From positions 1 to 64,000 of the forward strand of contig JBBJNV010000026.1 of the NCBI GenBank assembly GCA_037721215.1: a DNA stretch of 64,000 bases, read 5' to 3'. Both the position numbers and the translations under genes were made by a program. Below are positions 1-8,655 of this stretch, in pieces. Below the pieces are notes generated by a model. That model was given only the letters and a program-made list of their open reading frames with translations, had not been told where the DNA came from and ran no database searches. Source of the DNA: Gemmatimonadaceae bacterium (GTDB taxonomy: Bacteria; Gemmatimonadota; Gemmatimonadetes; Gemmatimonadales; Gemmatimonadaceae). How positions within the stretch are numbered: position 1 is the first letter of the stretch; each line of letters begins with the position of its first letter.

Positions 1-1657
1 CCCGGCGCGCGAGTGCCCGCGCATCGGCGATCTTGTTGATGTCGTCAGTCATAAGCGCGATGTCCGCCGCCTCGATCGCCGCCTGCGTACCGGCTACCCC
101 CATGGCGATTCCCACGTCCGCCGCCGCGAGAGCGGGCGCGTCGTTTATTCCGTCGCCAACCATCGCCACGAGCGCGCCGTTCTTCTGCAGATCGCGAATC
201 ACGCGGACCTTGTCGTCCGGCAGCAGGTCGGCCTCCACGTGATCAATGCCCAGCTCCGAGGCAATACGCGTGGCAGTTGCCGCGTTGTCACCCGAAAGCA
301 TGACTATCCGTTCGATTCCGCTCGCCTTCAGCCGCATCAGCGCGGCTTTCGCATCGGGCCGAATGGGATCCGCCAGATGCAGTACTCCCAGCACCTTGTC
401 ATCCGCCGCAACGATGACAACGCTCAGGGCATCGCCATCACTCAGCGCTGGAGGTACCAACCCGTTGTCAATCATGAACGCAGCGTTTCCGGCGAGAACC
501 CTGCGGCTTCCGATTGTCGCACTCACTCCCCGCCCCGTTACAACGTCGAATTCCGATGGCTCTGGAATATCGACCCCGGCTGCCTCCGCGCGCTCAACGA
601 CGGCTTTCGCAAGCGGATGGCTCGAGCGGCGCTCGGCAGCGGCGGCCAGTGACAGAAGCTCGGCCTCAGTTGTAGCCGCATCGAGCAGCTCAATGCGCGA
701 AACCTCCGGACGGCCAATGGTAAGGGTGCCTGTCTTGTCGAACGCGATGATTCGCACCTTCGCCAACTGCTCCAGATAAACGCCGCCTTTCAGCAGAATG
801 CCAGCCTTCGCGGCCCGCGCGATCGCAGCAATTACCACGAGCGGTGTCGCCAGACCGAGCTCCGCGGGAGACGTAAAAATGAGGAGAGTGATGATCATCC
901 TGAGGTCGTGGGTAACGAACCATACACCGAGCAGAAAAACGAGAACGACAGGGATAAGCCAGGCGGCCACGCGATCGGCCAGACGCTGCACCGGCGCCTG
1001 TGATTCTTCCGCTGTTTCAACGAGCGCCACGATGCGAGCAAACATGGTGTCGCCACCAATCTTTACTGTTTCGATGTCGAGCGCGCCAAGTTCCACCACT
1101 GTTCCGGCGAACACCTGTGACCCGTCATTCTTTTCCTGCGGCACGCTCTCCCCTGTAATCGGGGCCTGGTTTACCGAAGCAGTACCGCCACGAACGACGC
1201 CATCGACTGGAATCTTTTCACCAGCGCGTACGATCACCAAATCGCCCGCCTGTACCTCCGCAACGGGGATAGTGACGTTGCCCGCGTCACGCCGCACGAG
1301 CGCAGTTTGTGGCACGCTGCCGATAAGCGCTTTGATCGATGCGCGCGCACGTTCGGTGTTGAGCTCGGCGATGAACTCCGCGATCAGAATGATGACCATG
1401 AGTACAGCCCCGGCGATGTACTCCCGGCCGAGCATCGCAATCGAGGTCGCGATGGTCACGAACACTTCGGTGCCGATTTTGTGCTCGTTGATCAGATCCT
1501 CGACGCCCTTTTTTGCCAGCGGGTAGAGGCCGAACGCTACCGCTGCAAGAAGGAGCCAAAGCGGCACTCCAGCGAACCTGAACAGCATGATCACGATACC
1601 AACGGCTGCGATGCGGCCGAGCTCGAACCACCGACCCGCTGTCATGAGGGTCATCAT
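1..1657 (-). CDS. P1B-like heavy-metal P-type ATPase, 3' end cut by window
   Basis: About 552 residues are visible in one open frame reading off the left edge. The order is N-terminal membrane helices, an actuator domain with TGES, a metal-site helix, the phosphorylation motif DKTGTLT, an SSHPL motif typical of P1B pumps, MLSGDN and MVGDGINDAP. The C-terminal helices lie outside the window and there is no N-terminal HMA domain. The intramembrane motif normally CPC or SPC reads TSPAELGLATPL, so no cysteine is present there and the metal cannot be inferred from it. The ATG at 1657 overlaps the stop of the upstream RND gene by 4 bp (ATGA), so translation is probably coupled; ATGs at 1654 and 1645 are alternatives. 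The role is probably metal export across the inner membrane beside the tripartite pump. Confidence 0.9.
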   Translation of the reverse strand, partial: MMTLMTAGRWFELGRIAAVGIVIMLFRFAGVPLWLLLAAVAFGLYPLAKKGVEDLINEHKIGTEVFVTIATSIAMLGREYIAGAVLMVIILIAEFIAELNTERARASIKALIGSVPQTALVRRDAGNVTIPVAEVQAGDLVIVRAGEKIPVDGVVRGGTASVNQAPITGESVPQEKNDGSQVFAGTVVELGALDIETVKIGGDTMFARIVALVETAEESQAPVQRLADRVAAWLIPVVLVFLLGVWFVTHDLRMIITLLIFTSPAELGLATPLVVIAAIARAAKAGILLKGGVYLEQLAKVRIIAFDKTGTLTIGRPEVSRIELLDAATTEAELLSLAAAAERRSSHPLAKAVVERAEAAGVDIPEPSEFDVVTGRGVSATIGSRRVLAGNAAFMIDNGLVPPALSDGDALSVVIVAADDKVLGVLHLADPIRPDAKAALMRLKASGIERIVMLSGDNAATATRIASELGIDHVEADLLPDDKVRVIRDLQKNGALVAMVGDGINDAPALAAADVGIAMGVAGTQAAIEAADIALMTDDINKIADARALARR

Positions 1658-4600
1658 GACGACATCTGTGCTGATGGCACGGTTCCCGGCGGGGGCCTGA
1701 TGGCCACTTCCTCACGCACCTCGACAGTTCTGCCACCGAACATCCAGTAAAGCGCCGGCAGAACCAGCATGTTCAACGCCGTTGCGGTAAGAAGGCCACC
1801 GAGAATCACGATTGCCATCGGCGTCTGCAGCTCGTTCCCCGGCTCTCCGCCGCCAAGGGCAAGAGGAATGAGCGCGAGCCCTGCCGTCAGCGCCGTCATG
1901 AGAATCGGCGAGATACGCTCGAGCGAGCCTCGCTCAACGGCTTCGCGAAACGGAAGCCCTTCGCCAAGAAGCTGCCGGTAATGCGACACGAGGAGAATTC
2001 CATTCCTGGTGGCAATGCCGAACAGGGTTACGAACCCCACGAGCGATGCGATGCTGACGACGCGCCCCGTAAGCATGATGGCTATCACCCCGCCAACGAG
2101 GGCAAGGGGCAGATTGGCCATCACCAGGGTTGCTGTTCGCGCCGATCGAAATTCGGCGTACAGTATCAGAAAAATCGCCGCTATCGAAATCAGCGATAAC
2201 GCCGCAAGTGTGCGGGTGGATTCGGCCTGTGCCTCGAACTGCCCACCGTACTCGACGTGGTAGCCCGAAGGCAAGGACACACGTTCATTGATTGCCGCCT
2301 GGATGTCGGCAACCGTGCTGCCAAGGTCGCGGCCGGCGACATTTGCCTGCACAACGATTTTGCGTTGCACGTTTTCGCGCGACACCGTGTTCGGTCCTCT
2401 GTCTGTCACAATCTGCGCAAGCTGCGAAAGGGGAACGCGCTGCCCGGTTGGAGTATCGAACATGACACCGCCGATCGCGTCGGCATTGGACCTCAGCGAT
2501 TCCGGAAAGCGCACCACCAGATCAACACTTCTCCCTTCCTCCAGCACCTGCGAGACTACCTCGCCATTGAAGGCAACGTCGATAGCATCCCCAAGCCCAC
2601 CGACGGTCATTCCGTAACGCGCGAGAGCGCCGCGGTCAGCCTGAATGCGAAGTTGCGGGACATCCATCTGCTGCTCGAGCTGCAGATCGGCGACGCCCGG
2701 CACTGACTGCATTGCGTCCCGTACCTGCGTACCCACCTGCCTCAGCTCATATAGATCGGGGCCGAATACCTTCACTGCGATATTAGCCCGCGTGCCCGAT
2801 AGCATGTGGTCGATCCGATGTCCAATCGGTTGTCCAATGGTGACGTTGGTTCCCGGGATCGCCGCGAATTCGTTTCGAAGCTCCTCGAAAAGCGCTTCCT
2901 TCTCGAAATCCTTCCGGAGCGTCACATCGATTTCCGCGGCGTTTACGCCCTGCGCGTGCTCGTCGAGCTCGGCGCGGCCCTGCCTCCGGTCGGTGTTCTT
3001 CACCGCGGCGTTAGCGAGGAGGATCTGCTCCACCCGCTTGCCAATGCCATTCGACTCTTCGAGTGAAGTGCCCGGAACCGTCACCACGCTCACGGTGAGT
3101 GCGCCTTCGTTGAACTCGGGAAGAAATGCTGATCCGAGTAGCGGAACCATAGCTAGCGCCATTACCAGGGTAGCCGCCGCACCGGCAAGAACGCGTTTGG
3201 GGTGCTCAAGTACTGCGGCGAGAATTCCCGCGTATTGGCGCTTGAGCCACTGCACGAGGCGGCTTTCCTGTTCTGTCTGCACCGCCTTCGCGTTTGGCAA
3301 GAGATAGCTGCAGAGCACCGGCGTCACCGTTACCGCGACGAGCAGCGACGCGAGGATTGAAACGACGTAGGCGAAGCCGAGCGGGCGCAGCAGCCGCCCT
3401 TCCACGCCGCCGAGGAAGAAGAGAGGAAGGAACACGACGATGATGATCAGCGTGGCATTGACGATCGACGAGCGAATCTCGCGCGACGCGTCGTACACGA
3501 CCGCAAGCGATCCGCGCCGTTCTGCCTCTGGCAGATGATGGTTCTCCTTGAGGCGCCGGAAGACGTTCTCCACGTCAATGATCGCGTCGTCCACGAGCGC
3601 GCCAATGGCGATCGCCATTCCGCCAAGCGTCATCGTGTTGATAGTGATGTCGAGAAGCTTCATCGCGAAGATCGCGACTACAAGCGAGAGGGGAATCGCG
3701 ACTATAGAGATCGCCGTTGCCCGCAGATTCCACAGAAACAGAAAGAGGATGATGACAACGAAGATTGCGCCGTCGCGAAGGGCCTTTATCACGTTCGCGA
3801 CAGCGACGGTGATGAAGTCAGCCTGCTGGAAAAGCTCGGCTTCCACTTTCATTCCCCGCGGCAGAGTGCGCTGGATCTCGGCCAGCTCGCTCTCGATGCG
3901 CTTCGTGAGCTCGAGCGTGTTGGCGCCCGGCTGCTTCTGTATCGCGAGCACAATTGCCGGCTTGGCGTTGACTGATCCATCTCCGTACTTCGGAGCCGCT
4001 CCTGTCCGAACGTCAGCCACCTGCGCCAGCGTCACCGGCACACCGCCGCGCATCGCGACCACGGTTGCCGCGATGTCTCCGGCGCCCTCGACGCGGCCAA
4101 TGCCGCGGATCACATACTCCTGTCCCTTGTCCATGTACACGCCGCCCGACGAATTCTCATTCGAGCCTTCTGCGGCGCGCATCACGTCTTCAAGGCTCAC
4201 CCCCGCGGACGCCATGCGAGCGGGATCGGCGATTACCTGATACTGCTTTACTTCGCCGCCAATCGGGATTACCTGTGCGACACCCGGGACTGCCAGAAGC
4301 CGGCGACGAATAGTCCAGTCAGCGACGGTTCTCAGTTCCTGCGACGACTGGGTTCCGGTGAGCCCGATCATCATGATCTCGCCCATCACCGACGACACGG
4401 GAGCGAGAACGGGGGGCGACACACCGGCTGGAAGTGACGCAGCCACGGTCTGAAGCTTCTCGGCTACGACCTGACGGGCTCTGAAGATCTCCATTCCCCA
4501 GTCGAACTCGACCCACACCACGGATATCCCCTGGGCCGTCGATGACCGGACGCGCCTGACCCCGGTAGAACCATTTACCGCCGTCTCGATTGGAAACGAA

Positions 4601-4794
4601 ACCAGCGACTCGACTTCTTCGGGCGCCATTCCGTGAGCTTCCGTTATCACGGTCACTGTAGGCGCGGTGAGATCGGGAAATACATCCACCGGCATGCGGT
4701 AAGCGGTCCATGCGCCTGCCGCGAGCATCAGCGCCGCGGCAGCCAGGACGATCACACGATTGCGGAGCGCCCACGCGATAAGGTTGTTGAGCAT
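1654..4794 (-). CDS. RND efflux pump, CzcA/CusA-related
   Basis: This 1046-residue inner-membrane RND transporter has the full family length. The N-terminus (MLNNLIAWALRNRVIVL) and PVDVFPDLTAP match heavy-metal RND pumps, and residues around GALVDDAIIDVENVFRR form the TM4 signature with the proton-relay acidic residues. Two large periplasmic loops and twelve expected TM helices are present. The TM4 motif DDAIID differs from the CusA form (DAAIVM) of the second pump at 17.4-20.5 kb, so the two probably differ in substrate. The gene starts 9 bp after the adaptor gene and ends overlapping the P-type ATPase start. It is the pump subunit of a tripartite cation exporter; which metal is exported cannot be decided from sequence alone. 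Confidence 0.9.
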   Translation of the reverse strand: MLNNLIAWALRNRVIVLAAAALMLAAGAWTAYRMPVDVFPDLTAPTVTVITEAHGMAPEEVESLVSFPIETAVNGSTGVRRVRSSTAQGISVVWVEFDWGMEIFRARQVVAEKLQTVAASLPAGVSPPVLAPVSSVMGEIMMIGLTGTQSSQELRTVADWTIRRRLLAVPGVAQVIPIGGEVKQYQVIADPARMASAGVSLEDVMRAAEGSNENSSGGVYMDKGQEYVIRGIGRVEGAGDIAATVVAMRGGVPVTLAQVADVRTGAAPKYGDGSVNAKPAIVLAIQKQPGANTLELTKRIESELAEIQRTLPRGMKVEAELFQQADFITVAVANVIKALRDGAIFVVIILFLFLWNLRATAISIVAIPLSLVVAIFAMKLLDITINTMTLGGMAIAIGALVDDAIIDVENVFRRLKENHHLPEAERRGSLAVVYDASREIRSSIVNATLIIIVVFLPLFFLGGVEGRLLRPLGFAYVVSILASLLVAVTVTPVLCSYLLPNAKAVQTEQESRLVQWLKRQYAGILAAVLEHPKRVLAGAAATLVMALAMVPLLGSAFLPEFNEGALTVSVVTVPGTSLEESNGIGKRVEQILLANAAVKNTDRRQGRAELDEHAQGVNAAEIDVTLRKDFEKEALFEELRNEFAAIPGTNVTIGQPIGHRIDHMLSGTRANIAVKVFGPDLYELRQVGTQVRDAMQSVPGVADLQLEQQMDVPQLRIQADRGALARYGMTVGGLGDAIDVAFNGEVVSQVLEEGRSVDLVVRFPESLRSNADAIGGVMFDTPTGQRVPLSQLAQIVTDRGPNTVSRENVQRKIVVQANVAGRDLGSTVADIQAAINERVSLPSGYHVEYGGQFEAQAESTRTLAALSLISIAAIFLILYAEFRSARTATLVMANLPLALVGGVIAIMLTGRVVSIASLVGFVTLFGIATRNGILLVSHYRQLLGEGLPFREAVERGSLERISPILMTALTAGLALIPLALGGGEPGNELQTPMAIVILGGLLTATALNMLVLPALYWMFGGRTVEVREEVAIRPPPGTVPSAQMSS

Positions 4795-4803
4795 CGCGTT
4801 GAC

Positions 4804-6318
4804 TCAGTGCTCGTGTCCGTGCGCCGGCACGGATGTAGAAAGCGATGCCAGTTTCACCTGATATGGCGCGCCAGTGACCACGCGCTCTCCTTCTTTTATA
4901 CCGGATAAAACAAGAACGTTCTCCCCTTCACTGCCTCCCAGCGTCAACTCGCGTTTCTCGAAACTCTCGCCATCGGGCTGCACATAGGCAACCGGGCGCC
5001 CGTTCTCGTCAAGAATCGCGGACTTCGGAACGGTTACTCCAGCCACTGTTTTACCCGTGCCCACCATGACCCGCGCATTGGCGCCCACTCTTATCGACCC
5101 GTCGCCATTCGCGATCTCGTAGATCACCGGCACCGTGCGGGAGAGCGAATCGATCACACTGCCCGTCGAGACCATCCGCTGGGCGCGATAAATCCTGGGG
5201 GAGCCTTCCGGCTGAAACGTCCCGACGGAAGCCTGGCCGACAGAAGGTGCCTGCGCTGCCGGAACGTTCGCTTTGAGCCAGACGAGCGCTGGATCCACAA
5301 CCGTAAAGAGCAGTGCCCCGGCGTCTACCCGGCTTCCCGGTGTAATGCTTCGCGCAGTGATGACTCCGCTGATCGGAGCTCTGATCGCGACCTTGCCAGC
5401 GGTAAGCGCGCCCCCGCCGAGGCCTGCTAGCGACTCGCGTGCAGCCTGAAGGCGGATCTGTGCTTCGCGTACTCTTCGTTCCGGAACCGCTTCGACAGCA
5501 AGCAGACGACGCGATCGATCGTACTCATCCTGCGCTTCCCGCAGTCGCGCTCGTGCCTCTGCATATGATGCGCCCCCTTCGCCAAGCGACGGTGCGAGCA
5601 AGGCTATCGTCTCACCGCGGCGCACCTGCTGCCCGGGAGCCGGAGATCGTGCGACACTGCTCGCGTCGATCAGGCCACCGATGGGGGCGGCAACATCGGC
5701 TACTCTCCCCGCGGCCGGAATGATCTGTCCCGACACTTCGAATGACTCGACCACGTTTCCGCGTTTCGCGAATTCCGTTCTGAAGCCAACGGTTTTCCAT
5801 TGCTGTTCCTTGAGGAACGGTATCCCGCTTTCCTCGCCGGCTTCTTCCTTCGGTGCCTGCTCCGCGCTGGCGTATACCTGCAGGCCCGGCACGGTAATGC
5901 TGTCGCGCGCCTGCGGGCTCTGAACTATCAATGTTAGATCATAGATACCGGCGCGCGTGAATTCGGGTGATGGTCCATAAATTCCTGGCGCCCGTGGCGT
6001 ATCCTGGACAACTACTACCGGCTCTCCGCCCGCGCGCGGCCGGAATCGGAGCGTGATCCTGCCCGACCGAAGCGGCGCGAAATCCGTAATGTCCGTCAGG
6101 TGCACCGCGAACTTGTCGGGCGCGCCGACGATCAGCGCCGGGTGCTCCATGAAGAGCTCGGTCGAGTCAGTCCAGATGGTGATTGCGCCACCGGCGGGCT
6201 CGGGCGCAGTGGCTGGTTCGCCGTCCGATTTGCACGCCGAGAGAATCGCGACAAGGAGACCCAGTGCCAGACGGTGAGTTCCGTTCTTTCTGCTGGGTAA
6301 TAACGATATCGTTTTCAT
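4804..6318 (-). CDS. Efflux RND adaptor (membrane fusion) lipoprotein
   Basis: This is a periplasmic adaptor linking the RND pump to the TolC channel. The start is placed at the ATG at 6318 because it gives a lipoprotein signal (basic N-terminus, hydrophobic stretch, lipobox ILSAC) and overlaps the tolC-like stop by 4 bp (ATGA). A longer open frame to 6444 only adds a non-signal Arg-rich extension. After the lipobox there is an extra domain of about 150 residues (TIWTDSTELFMEHPALIVG onward) resembling CusB/CzcB N-terminal extensions. The usual barrel-sandwich/lipoyl, alpha-hairpin and beta-barrel segments follow. The protein ends in a short His-rich tail (AHGHEH) that may bind metal. Confidence 0.88.
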   Translation of the reverse strand: MKTISLLPSRKNGTHRLALGLLVAILSACKSDGEPATAPEPAGGAITIWTDSTELFMEHPALIVGAPDKFAVHLTDITDFAPLRSGRITLRFRPRAGGEPVVVVQDTPRAPGIYGPSPEFTRAGIYDLTLIVQSPQARDSITVPGLQVYASAEQAPKEEAGEESGIPFLKEQQWKTVGFRTEFAKRGNVVESFEVSGQIIPAAGRVADVAAPIGGLIDASSVARSPAPGQQVRRGETIALLAPSLGEGGASYAEARARLREAQDEYDRSRRLLAVEAVPERRVREAQIRLQAARESLAGLGGGALTAGKVAIRAPISGVITARSITPGSRVDAGALLFTVVDPALVWLKANVPAAQAPSVGQASVGTFQPEGSPRIYRAQRMVSTGSVIDSLSRTVPVIYEIANGDGSIRVGANARVMVGTGKTVAGVTVPKSAILDENGRPVAYVQPDGESFEKRELTLGGSEGENVLVLSGIKEGERVVTGAPYQVKLASLSTSVPAHGHEH

Positions 6319-7622
6319 CTTGCATCCTGGATCAATGTCGTTCCGACGGCTCGCGCGAGCGCCGCGGCGCGTACGAGATATTCGGACTGAAGGTTGGCGA
6401 ATCCTGATTCGACTTCCTGAAATGCTCGCGCTGCGTCGAGCCATTCGAGCAGAGAGATTTCGCCTTCGGCGTATGCGGCCTGCGCCGCGCGAAGTGTTGC
6501 GCTGGCGTCAGCACTGACTTGCGGAGTCAGCCTCTCCAGCTGCTGCTCCGCTGTCCGCAGAGCATCAGCGGTTTCGGCGACTTCACGCTGCACGCGGCGG
6601 TTCGCCGATATGAGCTCGGCGGCCGCGCGACGGGTTTCTGCATCGGCGGCGTCGACCGCTCCGCGCCGCCTGTCCCAGAGCGGCAACGGCAATCGTAATG
6701 CGGCGACAATTCCGCCCTGCGAGGAGGCGTTGCCGACCGATTCGCGTTTGACCCCGGCCGCAAGTACCGGTATCGGGGTTCGTTCACGGCGGGCGATGGT
6801 CGCGTCGGCAGCGACGGCACGCCCCTCTAGGGCCAGAGCGACAATATCGGCGCGGCGGCCGAGTGCAATCGATTCAAGAGAATGGGCCGGCATTGCCGCG
6901 AAAGCGGCCCGGATCGCGGGCAGATTCAATTCGAGCGGGCGCGATCGATCCGTGTCACGCGGCAGCAGCGCCGAGAGCGCGAGTCTGGCGGTGCGGCTCG
7001 CGAGCAGAGACTCCGCGCGAAGTATCGAGTACCGGTTTGCTTCGAGGCGGATTCGGCGGGCGGTGAAGCCGGATACATCGCCTGCGGCGAGCCGCCTGGA
7101 AGCAACCCTCTCCGCCTCTGCGAACGACTCTCCCACCTGCGATGCCAGCACCGCGCGCCGCTCGGCGGCGATTGTGTTTGCGAACGCAACCGTCACCTCA
7201 TACGCCACCTGGTATTCGGCGACTCTGACTCTCGCCTCGGCCGCCTCACGCCGGAGTCGCGCAGCTTCTGATCTTCCGCCGCGCAGTCCGCCGATCTCGA
7301 GGGGCTGTTCGATCTCCAGAATATTCTGCGAGTTCGCGGTTGACCCACTGCCCGTCTGTTCACGGCTGTACGACACGGATGGATTGGCTCGCGCGCCTGC
7401 CTGGCGCTCGCGTCCGCGGGCAGCGGCAGCGGCTTCGCGGGCTGCCACGATATCCGGGCTTGCGCGAACGGCTGTCGCAACTGCTTCAGCGAGAGTGAGA
7501 GGCGGGGTGGCAACCGGGGGCGCGATCTGCGCGTGCGCAAATACCGGAACGCCATGCAGCAGAATTGCCGCCGCGCCGAGGCGAGTGATGGCAACCACAA
7601 ATGCATTGTGGAGCGAGTGCAT
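6315..7622 (-). CDS. TolC-family outer-membrane efflux protein
   Basis: This 435-residue outer-membrane channel is the first gene of a four-gene leftward efflux operon (TolC, adaptor, RND, P-type ATPase). A signal peptide runs to about residue 32. The rest is Ala/Arg/Glu-rich helical sequence with the two-fold internal repeat expected of TolC (LTLAEAVATAVRASPDIVAA begins the first repeat). The length is typical of CusC/CzcC proteins. A 23-bp perfect inverted repeat lies 27-49 nt upstream of the start. Confidence 0.88.
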   Translation of the reverse strand: MHSLHNAFVVAITRLGAAAILLHGVPVFAHAQIAPPVATPPLTLAEAVATAVRASPDIVAAREAAAAARGRERQAGARANPSVSYSREQTGSGSTANSQNILEIEQPLEIGGLRGGRSEAARLRREAAEARVRVAEYQVAYEVTVAFANTIAAERRAVLASQVGESFAEAERVASRRLAAGDVSGFTARRIRLEANRYSILRAESLLASRTARLALSALLPRDTDRSRPLELNLPAIRAAFAAMPAHSLESIALGRRADIVALALEGRAVAADATIARRERTPIPVLAAGVKRESVGNASSQGGIVAALRLPLPLWDRRRGAVDAADAETRRAAAELISANRRVQREVAETADALRTAEQQLERLTPQVSADASATLRAAQAAYAEGEISLLEWLDAARAFQEVESGFANLQSEYLVRAAALARAVGTTLIQDAR

Positions 7623-7648
7623 AGTCGGATTGTTGTTGCCGGACGACG

Positions 7649-7671
7649 CAATTCACCGCGAGAGTGAATTG
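7649..7671. promoter_or_regulatory. Perfect inverted repeat upstream of efflux operon
   Basis: CAATTCAC and GTGAATTG are perfect 8-bp inverted arms separated by 7 nt, 27-49 nt upstream of the TolC-family start at 7622. The size fits a dimeric repressor operator or a 5'-UTR hairpin. It does not match the TTTAT-N5-RTAAA dyads found elsewhere in the metal region. Confidence 0.5.
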
Positions 7672-7817
7672 AGCCGGTCCCGGCTGAGTTTATGTGTTTT
7701 AAGAATATTCGGCTCTGGCATCAGCCCTTTCGGGCGTGTTACAGCGAGCCGATCTACAACGTCCCGGCGAACATCACGCGGCGCCAGTCAACGGGCACGA
7801 GTGGTTCGCGGGCGGCT

Positions 7818-8201
7818 TCAGGCGTCGGGAGGAGGAGAGCGCGGCCTGGAATCGTTGGGGGCAACGCGGCCGGGTGGCGGACGGGCCTGGAGGGAAAAAC
7901 GCGTGGCGGATACCTCAAGAAGCCGCGTCGCCCACTCGACTGTGACCGCGACCGATCGCGCAGCCGGTGGTGTCGTCTGGAGCCGCTGTGCAACCAGCGG
8001 ACTCGCGACCGGATGCGGATGGCCGGCCGGATGCTCCGCTTCCGTTATCTCAGGGATGCCAGACGCGCCATCGTCCTGAAACTGGGAAGCACCGTGAGCG
8101 AGTTCGTGATGCGCATGCCCATGAGCAACCGCGTTCGCCGGTACGAGGAGTATTCCGGCGAGACTGAGTATTGCCGCGACGCGCAGCATGGCTCTGGGCA
8201 T
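7818..8201 (-). CDS. Small secreted His-rich protein
   Basis: This is a 127-residue protein of unknown family. A signal peptide (LRVAAILSLAGILLVPANAVA) is followed at once by a His-rich mature N-terminus, HGHAHHELAHG, and further His residues (AEHPAGHPHP). It lies upstream of the efflux operon on the same strand, so a periplasmic metal-binding or sensing role is likely but not shown. The C-terminal part is Arg/Pro-rich. An internal ATG four codons downstream is an alternative start. The candidate operator at 8364-8378 lies upstream. Confidence 0.65.
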   Translation of the reverse strand: MPRAMLRVAAILSLAGILLVPANAVAHGHAHHELAHGASQFQDDGASGIPEITEAEHPAGHPHPVASPLVAQRLQTTPPAARSVAVTVEWATRLLEVSATRFSLQARPPPGRVAPNDSRPRSPPPDA

Positions 8202-8363
8202 CTGCGCAAACTATGCCCGAGGCCGCAAGGAGGGAATCCCATCGAGCGGTTTCGTGAGTAGCGGTGCCCCGTTTTGCCGCTGAATGCCACCGATCGGGGC
8301 GGGCACCCTTGAAGACCGGCGCTGCCCCCGCCCACTGCCGTCCGAGTTGAACGAGTCAGATCT

Positions 8364-8378
8364 TTTATGCGGCGTAAA
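8364..8378. promoter_or_regulatory. Candidate BlaI-type operator dyad 1
   Basis: TTTAT-gcggc-GTAAA lies in the divergent intergenic space between the His-rich gene (starts 8201, leftward) and the Cys-rich small gene (starts 8448, rightward). With flanking bases it is near-palindromic (TTTTATGCGGCGTAAAA). Similar dyads occur at 14694, 16290, 16369, 16391 and 17367. Confidence 0.5.
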
Positions 8379-8447
8379 ACTTGCCGCTGAAATTGGCAGT
8401 TAACGCGAGCGAACGTCTGCCCGTCTCCAACCAGAGAGGCTACAAGG

Positions 8448-8615
8448 ATGTCACACACTTCGCACCACGAATCCGGTCACGACGGCATGATGCAGGGCAT
8501 GCAGAGTGCATCGACCTCTGCGGCGATTGCCGCGAAAGTTGCGATGAAGGCGTGTGCAGACGTTTGCGACCGGTGTACCGAGTCGTGCGCAAGAATGGCG
8601 AGCGCCGCGGCCTGA
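8448..8615 (+). CDS. Small Cys-rich protein, probable copper binder
   Basis: This is a 55-residue protein starting MSHTSHHESGHDGMMQGMQ and ending MASAAA. The N-terminus is His/Met-rich. The C-terminal half carries four cysteines spaced C-x3-C-x2-C-x3-C (C36, C40, C43, C47), as in one helix of the four-helix Cys-rich copper-binding proteins (DUF326/Csp-like). Purine-rich sequence (AGAGAGG and AAGG) just upstream of the ATG supports translation. It is much shorter than a full four-helix copper-storage protein, so it may oligomerise or be a truncated relative. It precedes the DUF4396 gene in the same direction. Confidence 0.65.
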   Translation: MSHTSHHESGHDGMMQGMQSASTSAAIAAKVAMKACADVCDRCTESCARMASAAA

Positions 8616-8655
8616 CCACGGTGGCGCTGGCGCCGCGTCGCCGTCCGGCCTGCGG

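Noticed and set aside
6610-8079. Long plus-strand open frame of 489 codons
   Set aside because: It is antisense to the TolC-family gene and the His-rich gene; composition is Ser/Arg/Ala-rich shadow sequence.
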